Assembly (NCBI RefSeq): GCF_900129465.1
Contig: NZ_FSRA01000001.1
Location: 3,536,482-3,600,481 of the forward strand
DNA length: 64,000 nucleotides
Origin: Chitinophaga niabensis
GTDB taxonomy: Bacteria > Bacteroidota > Bacteroidia > Chitinophagales > Chitinophagaceae
Reading direction: 5' to 3'
Part shown: piece after piece, positions 52,795 to 61,922 of the stretch
Position numbering within the stretch: the stretch's first letter is position 1
Layout of the letters: the number at the start of each line of letters is the position of its first letter
The notes under the pieces: generated by a model
What the model saw: the letters and a program-made list of their open reading frames with translations, nothing else
Told to the model about the DNA's origin: nothing
The model's database searches: none
Position numbers and translations under genes: made by a program

Positions 52795-54081
52795 TTAATC
52801 TTCTTCAATATTTTCAGGGGGAGTCACCAATATTTTATCAATACGGTGGGCGTCCATGTCAACAATTTCAAAAGTAAAGTGCTTCCAGGTGAGCTTTTCG
52901 CCTGTTACGGGGATATGTTCGAGGTGATGTAGTATAAAACCGGCCAGGGTATCGAATTCCTGTTCAAATTCTGCCATCAGGTCCTCCATTTCAAACTCGC
53001 TGAGGAAGTCGTAAAAGGGGATCTGGGCATCTATGAGATAACTGCCATCGTCCCGCTTCACCATATCATAATCATCTGCTCCTATTTCCGGCATATCTCC
53101 CACGATGGCTTCCAGGATGTCGTTAAGGGTGATCATTCCCAGGAATGTGCCATATTCATCCACGATAAAAGCAGCATGTACCTGGGTTTCCTTGAATTTC
53201 TCCAGTACCTGGTAAGCGGAGTTGTTATCCGGTATGAAGAGGGGCTTTTTCATTACATCTTTCAGAACGGCCAGGTTACCGGCGGCGTAGAGGTCTTTAA
53301 TGGTGATGATACCTTTAATATGGTCTATTTGCTCCTCGCAAACCGGGTAAACGGAGTGGGGGGATTGCCTGATCTTTCGTTTATAACTTTCTCCTTCCTC
53401 TGAGATGTCCAGCCAGATGATGTCTGTACGGTGGGTCATGAGGGAAGTGATATTACGGTCTCCCAGGTGGAAAACCCTTTCTATGATCTCCTGCTCTGTT
53501 TCCTCAATGGCCCCGGAACTGGTTCCTTCGCTGATAATGGCCTTAATTTCTTCTTCCGTTACGTTATTATCCGAGCGGCGCTTTAAACCAAAAAGCTTTA
53601 CCAGCGTAGCGGTAGAGCGGCTGAGCAACCAGATGAAAGGAAATGTGATGCGGGAAAGCAGGTACATGGGCCGGGCCAGCGCTTTGGCAATCACTTCCGG
53701 ATTGGCCAGGCCGATCCTTTTGGGTAACAATTCCCCGAGTACCAATGTAAAGTAGGTAACACCGATAACGATAATGGCGGTTGCCAATGCATTGCTGTAG
53801 GGCGCCAGTAAAGGAATGGTGTTCAGGTATACCCGGATATCGTCTTCCAGGTTCTTACCGGAGTACAAACCTGTTAAGATACCTATGAGCGTAATACCAA
53901 TCTGTACAGTAGACAAAAAGGTATCCGGATTATTAGACAGTTTGAGTGCAACTTTGGCCTTTTCGTCCCCTTGCTTCGCTGAGTTTTCAAGACGCGCTTT
54001 GCGCGCAGAAACCAGGGCAATCTCCGCCATGGAAAACACACCGTTGAGCAAAATAAGGACGAGGATAATGACGACTTCCAT
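52795..54081 (-). CDS. CNNM/HlyC-CorC family protein with CBS domains
   Basis: 428 residues: DUF21/CNNM membrane domain (about 1-185, starting with MEVVIILVLILLNGVFSMAEIALV), a pair of CBS domains (about 200-330, including IKDLYAAGN and FIVDEYGTFLGMITLNDILEAIVGD) and a C-terminal CorC/HlyC transporter-associated domain (FDTLAGFILHHLEHIPVTGE). Family members are linked to Mg or Co efflux and were once called hemolysins; the activity here is not known. Follows the ZIP gene by 23 bases in the same operon. Confidence 0.93.
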   Translation of the reverse strand: MEVVIILVLILLNGVFSMAEIALVSARKARLENSAKQGDEKAKVALKLSNNPDTFLSTVQIGITLIGILTGLYSGKNLEDDIRVYLNTIPLLAPYSNALATAIIVIGVTYFTLVLGELLPKRIGLANPEVIAKALARPMYLLSRITFPFIWLLSRSTATLVKLFGLKRRSDNNVTEEEIKAIISEGTSSGAIEETEQEIIERVFHLGDRNITSLMTHRTDIIWLDISEEGESYKRKIRQSPHSVYPVCEEQIDHIKGIITIKDLYAAGNLAVLKDVMKKPLFIPDNNSAYQVLEKFKETQVHAAFIVDEYGTFLGMITLNDILEAIVGDMPEIGADDYDMVKRDDGSYLIDAQIPFYDFLSEFEMEDLMAEFEQEFDTLAGFILHHLEHIPVTGEKLTWKHFTFEIVDMDAHRIDKILVTPPENIEED

Positions 54082-54104
54082 AATATAAGCCTAAAAATAA
54101 AGAA

Positions 54105-54836
54105 TTATTCAAATATCAGTGTAATAAATGCCAAACCAATACCAACAGCAATGGCCAGCACCTTCTGGCGGCTTAGTTCATGATGTTTAGTGCCACTCTC
54201 ATAAAAAATGGTGGTGGAAATATGTAAAAAGGCGCCCACAACGAGGGCTACCAGGTAAACCAGCGAATTGGTGACCACTTCAAACTCCTGCCCTAACTGT
54301 GCCGCCAGGATAGCTGATAAAGGCGTGATCAGGGAAAAAATGACCAGGATGCGCCAAAGTTTCGCTTTCCCCTGGTGTGCATGCATCATCACGGTGATGA
54401 GGGTAAGCGCTTCCGGTACCTTATGTGCCATTACACCCAGCATCAGGGAGGGCAGGGCAGACTGGTCCTCATAATGGAAACCCAGCGGGATACCTTCCAT
54501 AAAAGCATGGATAGACAAACCTATCAGCAACGGGAAAATGGCCACATGATGATGGTCCGGACCCGGAAGATGCGTATGCCCATGCTCCATTCCATGGCTC
54601 AGCTGCTGCAGGAACACCTGGATGAAAAATCCGAGTACAATATAAATACCTGCGGAATGCCCCAGTTCATGGTATACTTCAGGAAGCAGGTGCATGATGG
54701 TGATGCCGAAAAGGAAAGCGCCGGTAAATGCCAGCAGATAGATGGGCAGGTTAGGATGAATCCTTTTAAATAACATGGGAATCATGCCCCCGCCAATAGT
54801 AGCGGCCAGTATAAATATCAGGTATGTTAAGTTCAT
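54105..54836 (-). CDS. ZIP-family metal transporter
   Basis: 243-residue protein with about eight membrane helices. His-rich loop HGMEHGHTHLPGPDHHH, and the metal-pore signatures LSIHAFMEGIPLGF and MAHKVPEALTL in helices 4 and 5. Probably moves zinc or another divalent metal into the cytoplasm. Overlaps the PAP2 gene by four bases (ATGA). With the CNNM-type protein downstream, metal handling may be the shared theme of this half of the operon. Confidence 0.92.
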   Translation of the reverse strand: MNLTYLIFILAATIGGGMIPMLFKRIHPNLPIYLLAFTGAFLFGITIMHLLPEVYHELGHSAGIYIVLGFFIQVFLQQLSHGMEHGHTHLPGPDHHHVAIFPLLIGLSIHAFMEGIPLGFHYEDQSALPSLMLGVMAHKVPEALTLITVMMHAHQGKAKLWRILVIFSLITPLSAILAAQLGQEFEVVTNSLVYLVALVVGAFLHISTTIFYESGTKHHELSRQKVLAIAVGIGLAFITLIFE

Positions 54837-55408
54837 GTTGTTTGTTCCAGTTCCAGTCTTATCCTTCTTTGAAAAAATCCACCACTCAATGTGCCGGCGA
54901 GTATTCCCAGTAAAGCGCCTCCCAGGATATCAAGGGGATAATGAACGCCTACATAGATCTGGGAATAACCAATAACAGCTGCCCATAAGAAGAACAACCA
55001 GGCCCATTTACCGATCTGCGACCTTAAAGTTAAGAAAGAAAACATCGCTAAGCCAAAATGGTTGGCGGCATGAGAGGAGGTGAAGCTGCCGCTTGAGGGG
55101 CAATAAACCACTAATACCCTTACATATTGTGAGATCAGCGGGTCTCTGCAGGGCCGTAACCTGTCTACCGCATCCTTAATGAACATGCTGCACTGATCGG
55201 TTAATGCAAAGGTGACGATGAAAAAGGCCATCCAGAAAAATCCGCGCCATTTATAATTATAAGTGATGAACACTGCCAGGAACAGGTACAGCGGCGCCCA
55301 CAAATAAGGCTCCCGCATCCAGGGCAACAGGAAATCCAGGAATCCATTGATCCACTGACCATTGATCTTAAAGAAAAGCCGCAGGTCCCATGTAAGCAGA
55401 TGCTCCAT
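54833..55408 (-). CDS. PAP2-family membrane phosphatase
   Basis: 191-residue integral membrane phosphatase with all three motifs: KDAVDRLRP, SFTSSHAANH and GVHYPLDILGG (catalytic His residues included). Likely substrates are undecaprenyl pyrophosphate or phosphatidyl phosphates such as PGP. Coupled to the methyltransferase gene (TAATG) and the ZIP gene. Confidence 0.92.
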   Translation of the reverse strand: MEHLLTWDLRLFFKINGQWINGFLDFLLPWMREPYLWAPLYLFLAVFITYNYKWRGFFWMAFFIVTFALTDQCSMFIKDAVDRLRPCRDPLISQYVRVLVVYCPSSGSFTSSHAANHFGLAMFSFLTLRSQIGKWAWLFFLWAAVIGYSQIYVGVHYPLDILGGALLGILAGTLSGGFFQRRIRLELEQTT

Positions 55409-56157
55409 TAACTGATTGGTTTTTGAGCGATGATGATCAGCCGCGGAGATTGCTGTTCGTCAAAGATGTTGAAATGATAATCTCCGAAAATATCTGTAAT
55501 AACAAGGCGCTGCCGGGCAAACATCTCTTCAAAATCCTTCTTGTGGAAAGCGCTCACGCTTTCTGTGTAGGATGCCCGCTGGAATTGTTTTTTATCGAGG
55601 ATATTGATCTGCTTCAGGAACTTTCCGTTCTGTACTTCCCGCTGAATATCAAATACCACCTGTTCTTTTTCTATCACTTCATCATGTACCAGGTGGTTCT
55701 CTACATAAGTGCTGTTCAGGTAATCCAGTACAAGGCGGCCTCCCGGTCTGAGGGAATTGGCCAGTGTGCGGAGTGCATTATCATTTTCATGACGGGTTTC
55801 AAAGTAACCAAAGCTGGTAAAGAAATTGAACACTACGTTAAAATAGTTGACCCGGAAAGGCAGGCGCATATCATGCTGAAAGAAGCTGAGGTGTTCGTTC
55901 TCCAGTTTGCGTGCAATGGCAATGCTTTCTCCTGAAAGATCAATACCTGTAACGTCAAACCCTTTATCTGCGAGGTATTTGGCATGCCGGCCCCTGCCAC
56001 ATGCCACATCCAGCATCAGTGCGTTGGGCGCAGGATGCAGGTATTCCACCAATTTGTCTATAAACGCAGCAGCCTCCCTCTCATCGCGATTGCTATACAG
56101 CAAATGATAATAAGGAGAATTAAACCAGTCTTTGAACCATTGTTTCGCTACTTCCAT
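55408..56157 (-). CDS. Class I SAM-dependent methyltransferase
   Basis: 249 residues from the ATG at 56157; the frame extends to a TTG at 56163. SAM motif MLDVACGRGRHAKYL, VTGIDLSGESI and a GGRLVLDYLNS strand identify a class I methyltransferase of the type-11/25 group. Substrate unknown. Lies 22 bases from the LtaS-like stop and overlaps the PAP2 start by one base. Confidence 0.88.
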   Translation of the reverse strand: MEVAKQWFKDWFNSPYYHLLYSNRDEREAAAFIDKLVEYLHPAPNALMLDVACGRGRHAKYLADKGFDVTGIDLSGESIAIARKLENEHLSFFQHDMRLPFRVNYFNVVFNFFTSFGYFETRHENDNALRTLANSLRPGGRLVLDYLNSTYVENHLVHDEVIEKEQVVFDIQREVQNGKFLKQINILDKKQFQRASYTESVSAFHKKDFEEMFARQRLVITDIFGDYHFNIFDEQQSPRLIIIAQKPIS

Positions 56158-56179
56158 TCTCAACGCTTGTAAAACAAAT

Positions 56180-58198
56180 CTACTTCTTATTATTAAACAT
56201 CAAATATCGGGTGCTTTCATAGAACCCGCGTGTTAATTTATCCAGATCGCCGGTTAGCTGCGGGTTCTGCTGCTTTACATCCTTCAATGCATCGGCCTTC
56301 AGATCGTATAGGCCGGTAGCATTTGTTTTGGTATCTATCTCATACAAATATTGCCCGTTGATCATGCCCATGCACCAGTTAAGGTTTTTGGAATACTGAA
56401 TGAAAGCATACCTTTCTGCACTGCGGGTAGTATCCAGCAGGTCCATTCCCAGGGTGTAATTCTTAAATGGTATGCCGGTGAGCTTGGCCACGGTAGGATA
56501 AATATCCAGCAGGCTGCCGGCATGGCTGACCCTTTGCGGTTGCAGCAACCGGGGATTGTAAATGATGCAGGGCACATGGTCTACGTAGGTAGACATTTCG
56601 TATTCCGGGATCGGCATAAAATGGAAAGGGTCCAGTTTGGCACTGTGGTCCCCGAAGAAAACAAAGATGGTATTGTCCAGGTAACCGGAAGCTTTTGCCA
56701 GCTTCATCAGGTGGCCTATATTATAATCCAGGTAACGCAGGGCATTGAACTGATCCAGGTTCACAAAACCGGATGTTTTGAACAGCTTCATGTCTACATC
56801 CTTTGCCGTCAGTTTTTTAAAATCGCCCGCCCCTGCTGTAGTGGTATAGGGTTCATGGTTATCTGCTGTTTGAAGGAAAGCGATGAAGGGCTGCTTTTTG
56901 TCGTGCGCCTTTTTGAAGATCTCATCGGATTCCGTGATCAGGTCAAAGTCTGAAACACCCCATACGTCTGCTTTGGGAGATTTGAAATAACCTTCCTCAA
57001 AGATCTCTATCCCTTCCACATTATTGGTGAACACAGCGCGGATATTGGCCCAGTTGGTGTTTCCGCCCAGGAGGTAGTATTTTTCATATCCCGCAAACTG
57101 GTCCATTACCACCCGCTGGTCTACAATACCCGGATGCCGGGAGGCTGTTTTGGAACGTACCACATCCGGCAAACCCGTAGTGATGGCAAATACCGAGCGG
57201 GCTGTGCTCATGGCAGGTACATAGAAATTTTCGAACAACACCCCGTTATCTGCCAGTTGCTGCAGGTTGGGCGTTGCTTTCATGGGGTTGTTGAACATGC
57301 TGGTCATGGCCGCACCGCCGGATTCCATCATCACAATGATCACGTTCTGCCTGGGTTTGGAGGAATCTCCCGGCACTGTTCTTACAAAGTTGAGCTGATT
57401 GGGCACCGGTTTTTCCACTCCTAAATATTGCGCAACAAGGGGGAAGTATTTATGGGTTTCCCTGTCGTCGAAAGTATCGTTCTGTACGGTGAAATTGGAA
57501 ACGAAGTATAATACAGGGTTCAGGGCAAGACTGGTAACGGCATTATCTCTCGTAAACATAGCCTGGCTCCAGCGCAAAGGGAAATATGCCAAATTGCCAT
57601 AAATGCCTGCCCCGAAAAGGATCACCAGTGTTACCACATAAGCCGCATACCCCCATGGCCGTACCGGCGTACCTTCCTTTTGTGCATACCTGCGAAAGAT
57701 CCTTCGGTAGCCATAACGTAACAGTACCATCACCAGGACCATTCCCAGCAGGCCCCACACAACGGGGTAACTTTCCCACAGCATCCTGGCGTTAGTGGCT
57801 TTTTCTCCATAGGCCAGGAAACGGGTAACAGAAGGGTCCAGGCGCAGCCCCAGGTAACTGTAATGCCCCAGGTCCAGCACGTAGAATATGGACAATAACA
57901 AATAAATAAGAAATAAATAGCCGAAATTGATCCTCCTGAGCAGCCCGGTGCCAAAGAGCCGGTCCTTTGCTATCACGGCTAACAGGCCAACAGGGATCAT
58001 CAGGATCAGCGCCAGGCGCATATCGAACCGCAGGCCCAGATGCCAGGCCCGGGCAACAATGCCAGCATCTTTTATGGTGCTTGAAAAGAAGAAAAAGTAG
58101 AAGACCGCTCTAAATACAACCAGGTAACCAAAAAGGAACAAGGTTTGCATGAAAATATACCGGATGTATCTGGGAATGCGCGACCAAATATGAATCAT
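56180..58198 (-). CDS. LtaS/alkaline-phosphatase-superfamily membrane protein
   Basis: 672 residues: about five N-terminal membrane helices (to about residue 210), then an extracytoplasmic sulfatase-fold domain. Metal and nucleophile region: VMMESGGAAMTSMF, ENFYVPAMSTARSVFA, and FFGDHSAKLDP. This layout is that of lipoteichoic-acid-synthase-like phosphoglycerol or phosphoethanolamine transferases found in many Bacteroidota; the transferred group is unknown. First gene of the operon, with a good -7 box 30 bases upstream. Confidence 0.9.
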   Translation of the reverse strand: MIHIWSRIPRYIRYIFMQTLFLFGYLVVFRAVFYFFFFSSTIKDAGIVARAWHLGLRFDMRLALILMIPVGLLAVIAKDRLFGTGLLRRINFGYLFLIYLLLSIFYVLDLGHYSYLGLRLDPSVTRFLAYGEKATNARMLWESYPVVWGLLGMVLVMVLLRYGYRRIFRRYAQKEGTPVRPWGYAAYVVTLVILFGAGIYGNLAYFPLRWSQAMFTRDNAVTSLALNPVLYFVSNFTVQNDTFDDRETHKYFPLVAQYLGVEKPVPNQLNFVRTVPGDSSKPRQNVIIVMMESGGAAMTSMFNNPMKATPNLQQLADNGVLFENFYVPAMSTARSVFAITTGLPDVVRSKTASRHPGIVDQRVVMDQFAGYEKYYLLGGNTNWANIRAVFTNNVEGIEIFEEGYFKSPKADVWGVSDFDLITESDEIFKKAHDKKQPFIAFLQTADNHEPYTTTAGAGDFKKLTAKDVDMKLFKTSGFVNLDQFNALRYLDYNIGHLMKLAKASGYLDNTIFVFFGDHSAKLDPFHFMPIPEYEMSTYVDHVPCIIYNPRLLQPQRVSHAGSLLDIYPTVAKLTGIPFKNYTLGMDLLDTTRSAERYAFIQYSKNLNWCMGMINGQYLYEIDTKTNATGLYDLKADALKDVKQQNPQLTGDLDKLTRGFYESTRYLMFNNKK

Positions 58199-58228
58199 TA
58201 TATTCTCTTAAAAATTTATACGTAGCTG

Positions 58229-58236
58229 CAAATATA
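58229..58236 (-). promoter_or_regulatory. Candidate -7 box of the LtaS-like operon
   Basis: TATATTTG (- strand) is an exact TAnnTTTG, about 30 bases upstream of the start at 58198. Confidence 0.5.
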
Positions 58237-58311
58237 GTCTAATTGACATAATCTCTCCGTTGATCCTTCCCGGCAAGCCAAATTAACAGGTAGATTAAAA
58301 TTCTAATCAAT

Positions 58312-58319
58312 TATCTTTG
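58312..58319 (+). promoter_or_regulatory. Candidate -7 box of the glmM-like gene
   Basis: TATCTTTG (+ strand) is an exact TAnnTTTG, 23 bases before the GTG start. No clear -33 box. Confidence 0.5.
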
Positions 58320-58342
58320 CACTCCAAAAAAAATCAACAATT

Positions 58343-59725
58343 GTGGCACTGATTAAATCAATTTCGGGTATTCGTGGAACGATCGGCGGCAGGCCCGGGG
58401 AAGGACTTTCTCCCCTGGATGTTGTGAAATTCACCGCTGCTTACGGTACATGGCTGTTAAAACAGAACGCTGAAAACAAGAAAGTAGTGATCGGCAGAGA
58501 TGCACGCATATCCGGAGAAATGGTCAGGAACCTGGTAGTATCCACATTGAACGGTTTAGGCATTGATGTGGTGGACCTGGACCTGAGCACTACGCCAACG
58601 GTAGAGCTTGCTGTTACCATGGAAAATGCGGCAGGCGGTATTATCCTTACTGCCAGCCATAATCCCCGGGAATGGAACGCACTGAAACTGCTCAACGCAA
58701 AAGGTGAATTCATCTCCGGCGCGGATGGCGCAGAATTGTTAGACATCGCGGCGAAAGAAGATTTTGTATTTGCGGATGTATCCAAACTGGGTACTTACCA
58801 AAGGAACGATTCTTACCTGCAGAAACATGTGGACCTGGTTGTAAATTATCCCCTGGTGGATGTTGCAGCTATCAGGGCCGCTAACTTTAAAATAGTGGTA
58901 GATGCCGTGAACTCCACCGGCGCCACTTACATCCCTGCATTACTGAAAGCACTGGGTGTGGAAGAAGTAACCGTACTCTTCGGCGAAGTGAACGGTAAGT
59001 TTTCCCATAACCCTGAGCCATTACCGGAAAACCTGACAGCACTTTCCAACGAAGTGAACAAATCCCAGGCAGACCTTGGTATTGCGGTAGACCCGGATGT
59101 AGACAGGCTTTGCTTTGTTTGCGAAGACGGCAGCATGTTCGGGGAAGAATATACCCTGGTGGCTGTGGCCGATTACGTGCTCAAACACCGGAAAGGCAAC
59201 ACCGTATCCAATATGAGCTCTACCCAGGCGCTGAAAGATATTACCCTGAAGAACGGTGGTGAATATCATCCTTCTGCTGTGGGCGAAGTGAATGTGGTGA
59301 ACAAAATGAAAGCCGTGAATGCGGTGATCGGTGGCGAAGGGAATGGTGGTATCATTGTTCCGGACCTGCACTATGGCCGGGATGCCCTTATCGGTATCGG
59401 TTTGTTCCTGAGCCACCTGGCACAGAGCAAAAAGACCATCAAGGCGCTCCGCAACTCCTACCCGGACTATTTTATCTCCAAGAACAAGATAGAACTGGAT
59501 AAAGGGATCGATGTGAAGGAGATCTTCGAGAAGATCAAAGGCAAATACAAGAACCAGCCGCTGAATACGGAAGACGGCCTGAAAATAGAGTTCGACAAGG
59601 ACTGGGTGCATTTGCGCACATCCAATACTGAACCCATTATCCGCATCTACGCGGAAAGCCGGAATGAAACAACGGCGGACAATATTGCCCGCAAGATCAT
59701 GCAGGATATCAAGGAATTCATATAA
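58343..59725 (+). CDS. glmM: Phosphoglucosamine mutase-like phosphohexomutase
   Basis: 460-residue alpha-D-phosphohexomutase starting with GTG at 58343. Phosphoserine loop LTASHNPREWN with Ser105, metal loop DPDVDRL, sugar-binding GEGNGG and phosphate-binding RTSNTEPIIRIYAE. It likely interconverts glucosamine-6-P and glucosamine-1-P for cell-wall and LPS precursors; a phosphomannomutase activity in the same family cannot be separated by eye. Ends in a strong terminator. Confidence 0.9.
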   Translation: MALIKSISGIRGTIGGRPGEGLSPLDVVKFTAAYGTWLLKQNAENKKVVIGRDARISGEMVRNLVVSTLNGLGIDVVDLDLSTTPTVELAVTMENAAGGIILTASHNPREWNALKLLNAKGEFISGADGAELLDIAAKEDFVFADVSKLGTYQRNDSYLQKHVDLVVNYPLVDVAAIRAANFKIVVDAVNSTGATYIPALLKALGVEEVTVLFGEVNGKFSHNPEPLPENLTALSNEVNKSQADLGIAVDPDVDRLCFVCEDGSMFGEEYTLVAVADYVLKHRKGNTVSNMSSTQALKDITLKNGGEYHPSAVGEVNVVNKMKAVNAVIGGEGNGGIIVPDLHYGRDALIGIGLFLSHLAQSKKTIKALRNSYPDYFISKNKIELDKGIDVKEIFEKIKGKYKNQPLNTEDGLKIEFDKDWVHLRTSNTEPIIRIYAESRNETTADNIARKIMQDIKEFI

Positions 59726-59746
59726 TTCCATATAAAAAATAGGATG

Positions 59747-59780
59747 AACGGATGGCAGATTTGATCTGCCATCCGTTTTT
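59747..59780 (+). terminator. Intrinsic terminator of the glmM-like gene
   Basis: Perfect 14-bp stem (59747-59760 with 59764-59777), 3-base loop, then T tract. Confidence 0.9.
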
Positions 59781-59796
59781 CTATATGGTAATTCCG

Positions 59797-59804
59797 TAAA
59801 TTTG
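59797..59804 (+). promoter_or_regulatory. Candidate -7 box of the cysteine desulfurase gene
   Basis: TAAATTTG (+ strand) is an exact TAnnTTTG, 30 bases before the TTG start at 59835. Confidence 0.5.
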
Positions 59805-59834
59805 TGGCGCTTTTAATCAAAAACCACCACCACC

Positions 59835-60962
59835 TTGGAAAGAATTTATTTCGACAACGCGGCCACCACTCCGCTTGACAAAGCAGTATTGGATACCATG
59901 CTGCCCTATATGACCGATAAATTCGGCAACCCTTCGTCTATTTACTCATATGGCCGGGAATCCAGACTGGGCATTGAAAGTGCGCGTAAAACCGTAGCAA
60001 AGATCCTGAATGCACATCCGGGAGAGATCTTCTTTACTTCCGGGGGTACGGAGAGCAGCAATACGGCTATTCATGCCGCTATCCACGACCTGGGCTGCAG
60101 GCATATCATCAGCTCCCCTATTGAGCACCATGCCACCCTCCATACCGTAGAGCATGCACATGCCAAAGAGAACATCAGGCTCTCCTGGGTGAAACTGCAG
60201 CCGGATGGCCATGTGGATATGGAAGATCTCCGCAGGCTGCTGTCTGAATCAAAAGAAAGATGCCTGGTGAGCCTGATGCATGCCAATAATGAAATAGGCA
60301 ACCTCCTGGACCTCCATGCGGTAGGTAACCTCTGTAAGGAGTTCGATGCCATCTTTCATTCTGATACCGTGCAAACAGTGGGGCACTATCCTTTTGACCT
60401 CCGCAACACACCGGTACATTTCATTAACGGAGCGGCACATAAATTCCATGGCCCTAAAGGCGTGGGCATCCTCTACATCAATGAGAATGTAAAGATCACT
60501 CCTTTTGTACAGGGTGGTTCCCAGGAACGTAACATGCGTGCAGGAACTGAAAACCTGTATGGCATCGTAGGATTTGCCAAAGCACTTGAACTGGCAACGG
60601 CTAATTACGAAGAACATAGCAAATACATCAACAGCATCCGCCAGTACATGGCAGATCAACTGGAAAAACATATTCCGGGCGTAGGTTTCAATGGCGATCT
60701 GCGTGGCCGTAGTTTATATACTGTGCTGAATGCATCATTCCCTAAATCTGAGAAGAGCGAAATGCTGCTTTTCAATTTAGATATCAACGGTATCTGCGCT
60801 TCCGGCGGCAGTGCCTGTACATCCGGAGCGGATGCAGGTTCTCACGTGATCCGTTCCATCAATAACGATCCGAATAAAGTAGCCGTACGTTTCTCTTTCT
60901 CCAGGGATAATACAAAAGAAGAAGTGGATAAAGTGGTGGAGAAACTGAAGGAATTAATATGA
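59835..60962 (+). CDS. Cysteine desulfurase (IscS/NifS family)
   Basis: 375-residue PLP enzyme starting with TTG at 59835; the in-frame stop at 59814-59816 excludes any upstream ATG. PLP lysine Lys203 in GAAHKFHGPKG, His in EHHA, catalytic Cys328 in SGGSACTSG on the mobile loop. It takes sulfur from cysteine for Fe-S clusters or thiolated tRNA. No iscU or other isc/suf gene follows, so it is not in an isc operon. Monocistronic with its own promoter and terminator. Confidence 0.93.
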   Translation: MERIYFDNAATTPLDKAVLDTMLPYMTDKFGNPSSIYSYGRESRLGIESARKTVAKILNAHPGEIFFTSGGTESSNTAIHAAIHDLGCRHIISSPIEHHATLHTVEHAHAKENIRLSWVKLQPDGHVDMEDLRRLLSESKERCLVSLMHANNEIGNLLDLHAVGNLCKEFDAIFHSDTVQTVGHYPFDLRNTPVHFINGAAHKFHGPKGVGILYINENVKITPFVQGGSQERNMRAGTENLYGIVGFAKALELATANYEEHSKYINSIRQYMADQLEKHIPGVGFNGDLRGRSLYTVLNASFPKSEKSEMLLFNLDINGICASGGSACTSGADAGSHVIRSINNDPNKVAVRFSFSRDNTKEEVDKVVEKLKELI

Positions 60963-60983
60963 TTGTAACGCAATCAAGTTATG

Positions 60984-61013
60984 AACCGGCGCATTTTATG
61001 TGCCGGTTTTTTT
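60984..61013 (+). terminator. Intrinsic terminator of the cysteine desulfurase gene
   Basis: 10-bp stem with one G-T pair (60984-60993 with 60999-61008), 5-base loop, then seven T (61007-61013). Confidence 0.87.
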
Positions 61014-61059
61014 ATAGTTTTATTTCTGTATTGTTAACCCATAAAGTAAACTAAAGCTT

Positions 61060-61842
61060 ATGCCGAAGATGTATATCATTGCCGGTTGTAACGGTGCAGG
61101 AAAAACTACTTCATCGTTTGCCATACTTCCTGAGATCCTCCACTGTAAAGAGTTTGTGAATGCAGATAATATTGCATCCGGCATCTCTCCTTTCAATCCT
61201 GAAAGTGTGGCGATCGAGGCAGGAAGGTTGATGTTAACCCGTATTGATCAGTTGATGCAGGCAGGAGAAGACTTTGCATTTGAAACAACATTGTCCACCC
61301 GCAGCTATGTATCTCTGATCCAAAAAGCCCAGGCATTCGGTTATAAAGTGCAGTTATGTTATCTCTGGTTAGAATCTCCCCAATTAGCATTAAGAAGAGT
61401 AAAAAGCCGGGTAGCCAAAGGTGGCCATCATATTCCGGAAGATGTGATCATCCGGAGATACCACAGGAGTGTGGAGAACCTTGTTTCGCTTTACATTCCT
61501 GTGGTGGACAAATGGTCTGTGCATGATAATACCAGCAAAAAACCTGCATTGGTAGCTGAAGGGAATGGTATTGTCCCGTCCAATATTTCCATCCCGGAAA
61601 CATGGTTTCTTATCAACAAACAAACAGATGTTATGGAACATTACAATCAGCCAGTGAGCGAGTTTTCTATTAAGGTTACGGAAGGCATCAGCGCTTATAT
61701 GCGAAAATTAATTGAAACAAATGCCGCATTGAATCAAACGATGATCATCGGCGACGGCAAAGGAAATGTATTGGAAGTACCAGCAAAAGAGTTGCTGGCA
61801 GAATATGAAAGAGAAGATGCAGAAAAATTACGGCTGCAATAG
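61060..61842 (+). CDS. Zeta-toxin-family P-loop kinase-like protein
   Basis: 260 residues. Walker A GCNGAGKTT at residues 9-17, VNADNIASG with the putative catalytic Asp36, FAFETTLST and an Arg-rich ALRRVKSRVAKGG region match the zeta toxin/COG4185 family, enzymes that phosphorylate UDP-N-acetylglucosamine-type sugars or nucleotides. The C-terminal ~80 residues (IGDGKGNVLEVPAKE) are an extension. No epsilon-like antitoxin gene sits next to it, so a classical toxin-antitoxin pair is not visible; it may be a chromosomal housekeeping relative. Confidence 0.82.
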   Translation: MPKMYIIAGCNGAGKTTSSFAILPEILHCKEFVNADNIASGISPFNPESVAIEAGRLMLTRIDQLMQAGEDFAFETTLSTRSYVSLIQKAQAFGYKVQLCYLWLESPQLALRRVKSRVAKGGHHIPEDVIIRRYHRSVENLVSLYIPVVDKWSVHDNTSKKPALVAEGNGIVPSNISIPETWFLINKQTDVMEHYNQPVSEFSIKVTEGISAYMRKLIETNAALNQTMIIGDGKGNVLEVPAKELLAEYEREDAEKLRLQ

Positions 61843-61881
61843 AAAACGGACAATTACATCAACCCATTATAGATCACATTC

Positions 61882-61909
61882 TGAAACGTGCCGGCAGCAG
61901 CACGTTTCA
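61882..61909. repeat. Hairpin between convergent zeta-like and LytTR genes
   Basis: Perfect 10-bp inverted repeat (61882-61891 with 61900-61909) with an 8-base loop; no adjacent T tract on either strand, so its role as a terminator is uncertain. Confidence 0.5.
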
Positions 61910-61922
61910 ACAACCTCCCCAC

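Noticed and set aside
56180..58198. Third glycan sulfatase
   Set aside because: The fold is in the same superfamily but there is no C-x-P-S-R motif, and five N-terminal membrane helices place it with LtaS-like transferases.
61060..61842. Classical epsilon-zeta toxin-antitoxin module
   Set aside because: No small epsilon-like gene exists on either side; upstream is a terminator and downstream a convergent regulator.
61882..61909. Strong intrinsic terminator
   Set aside because: The stem is good but neither strand has a T tract after it; kept only as a hairpin.
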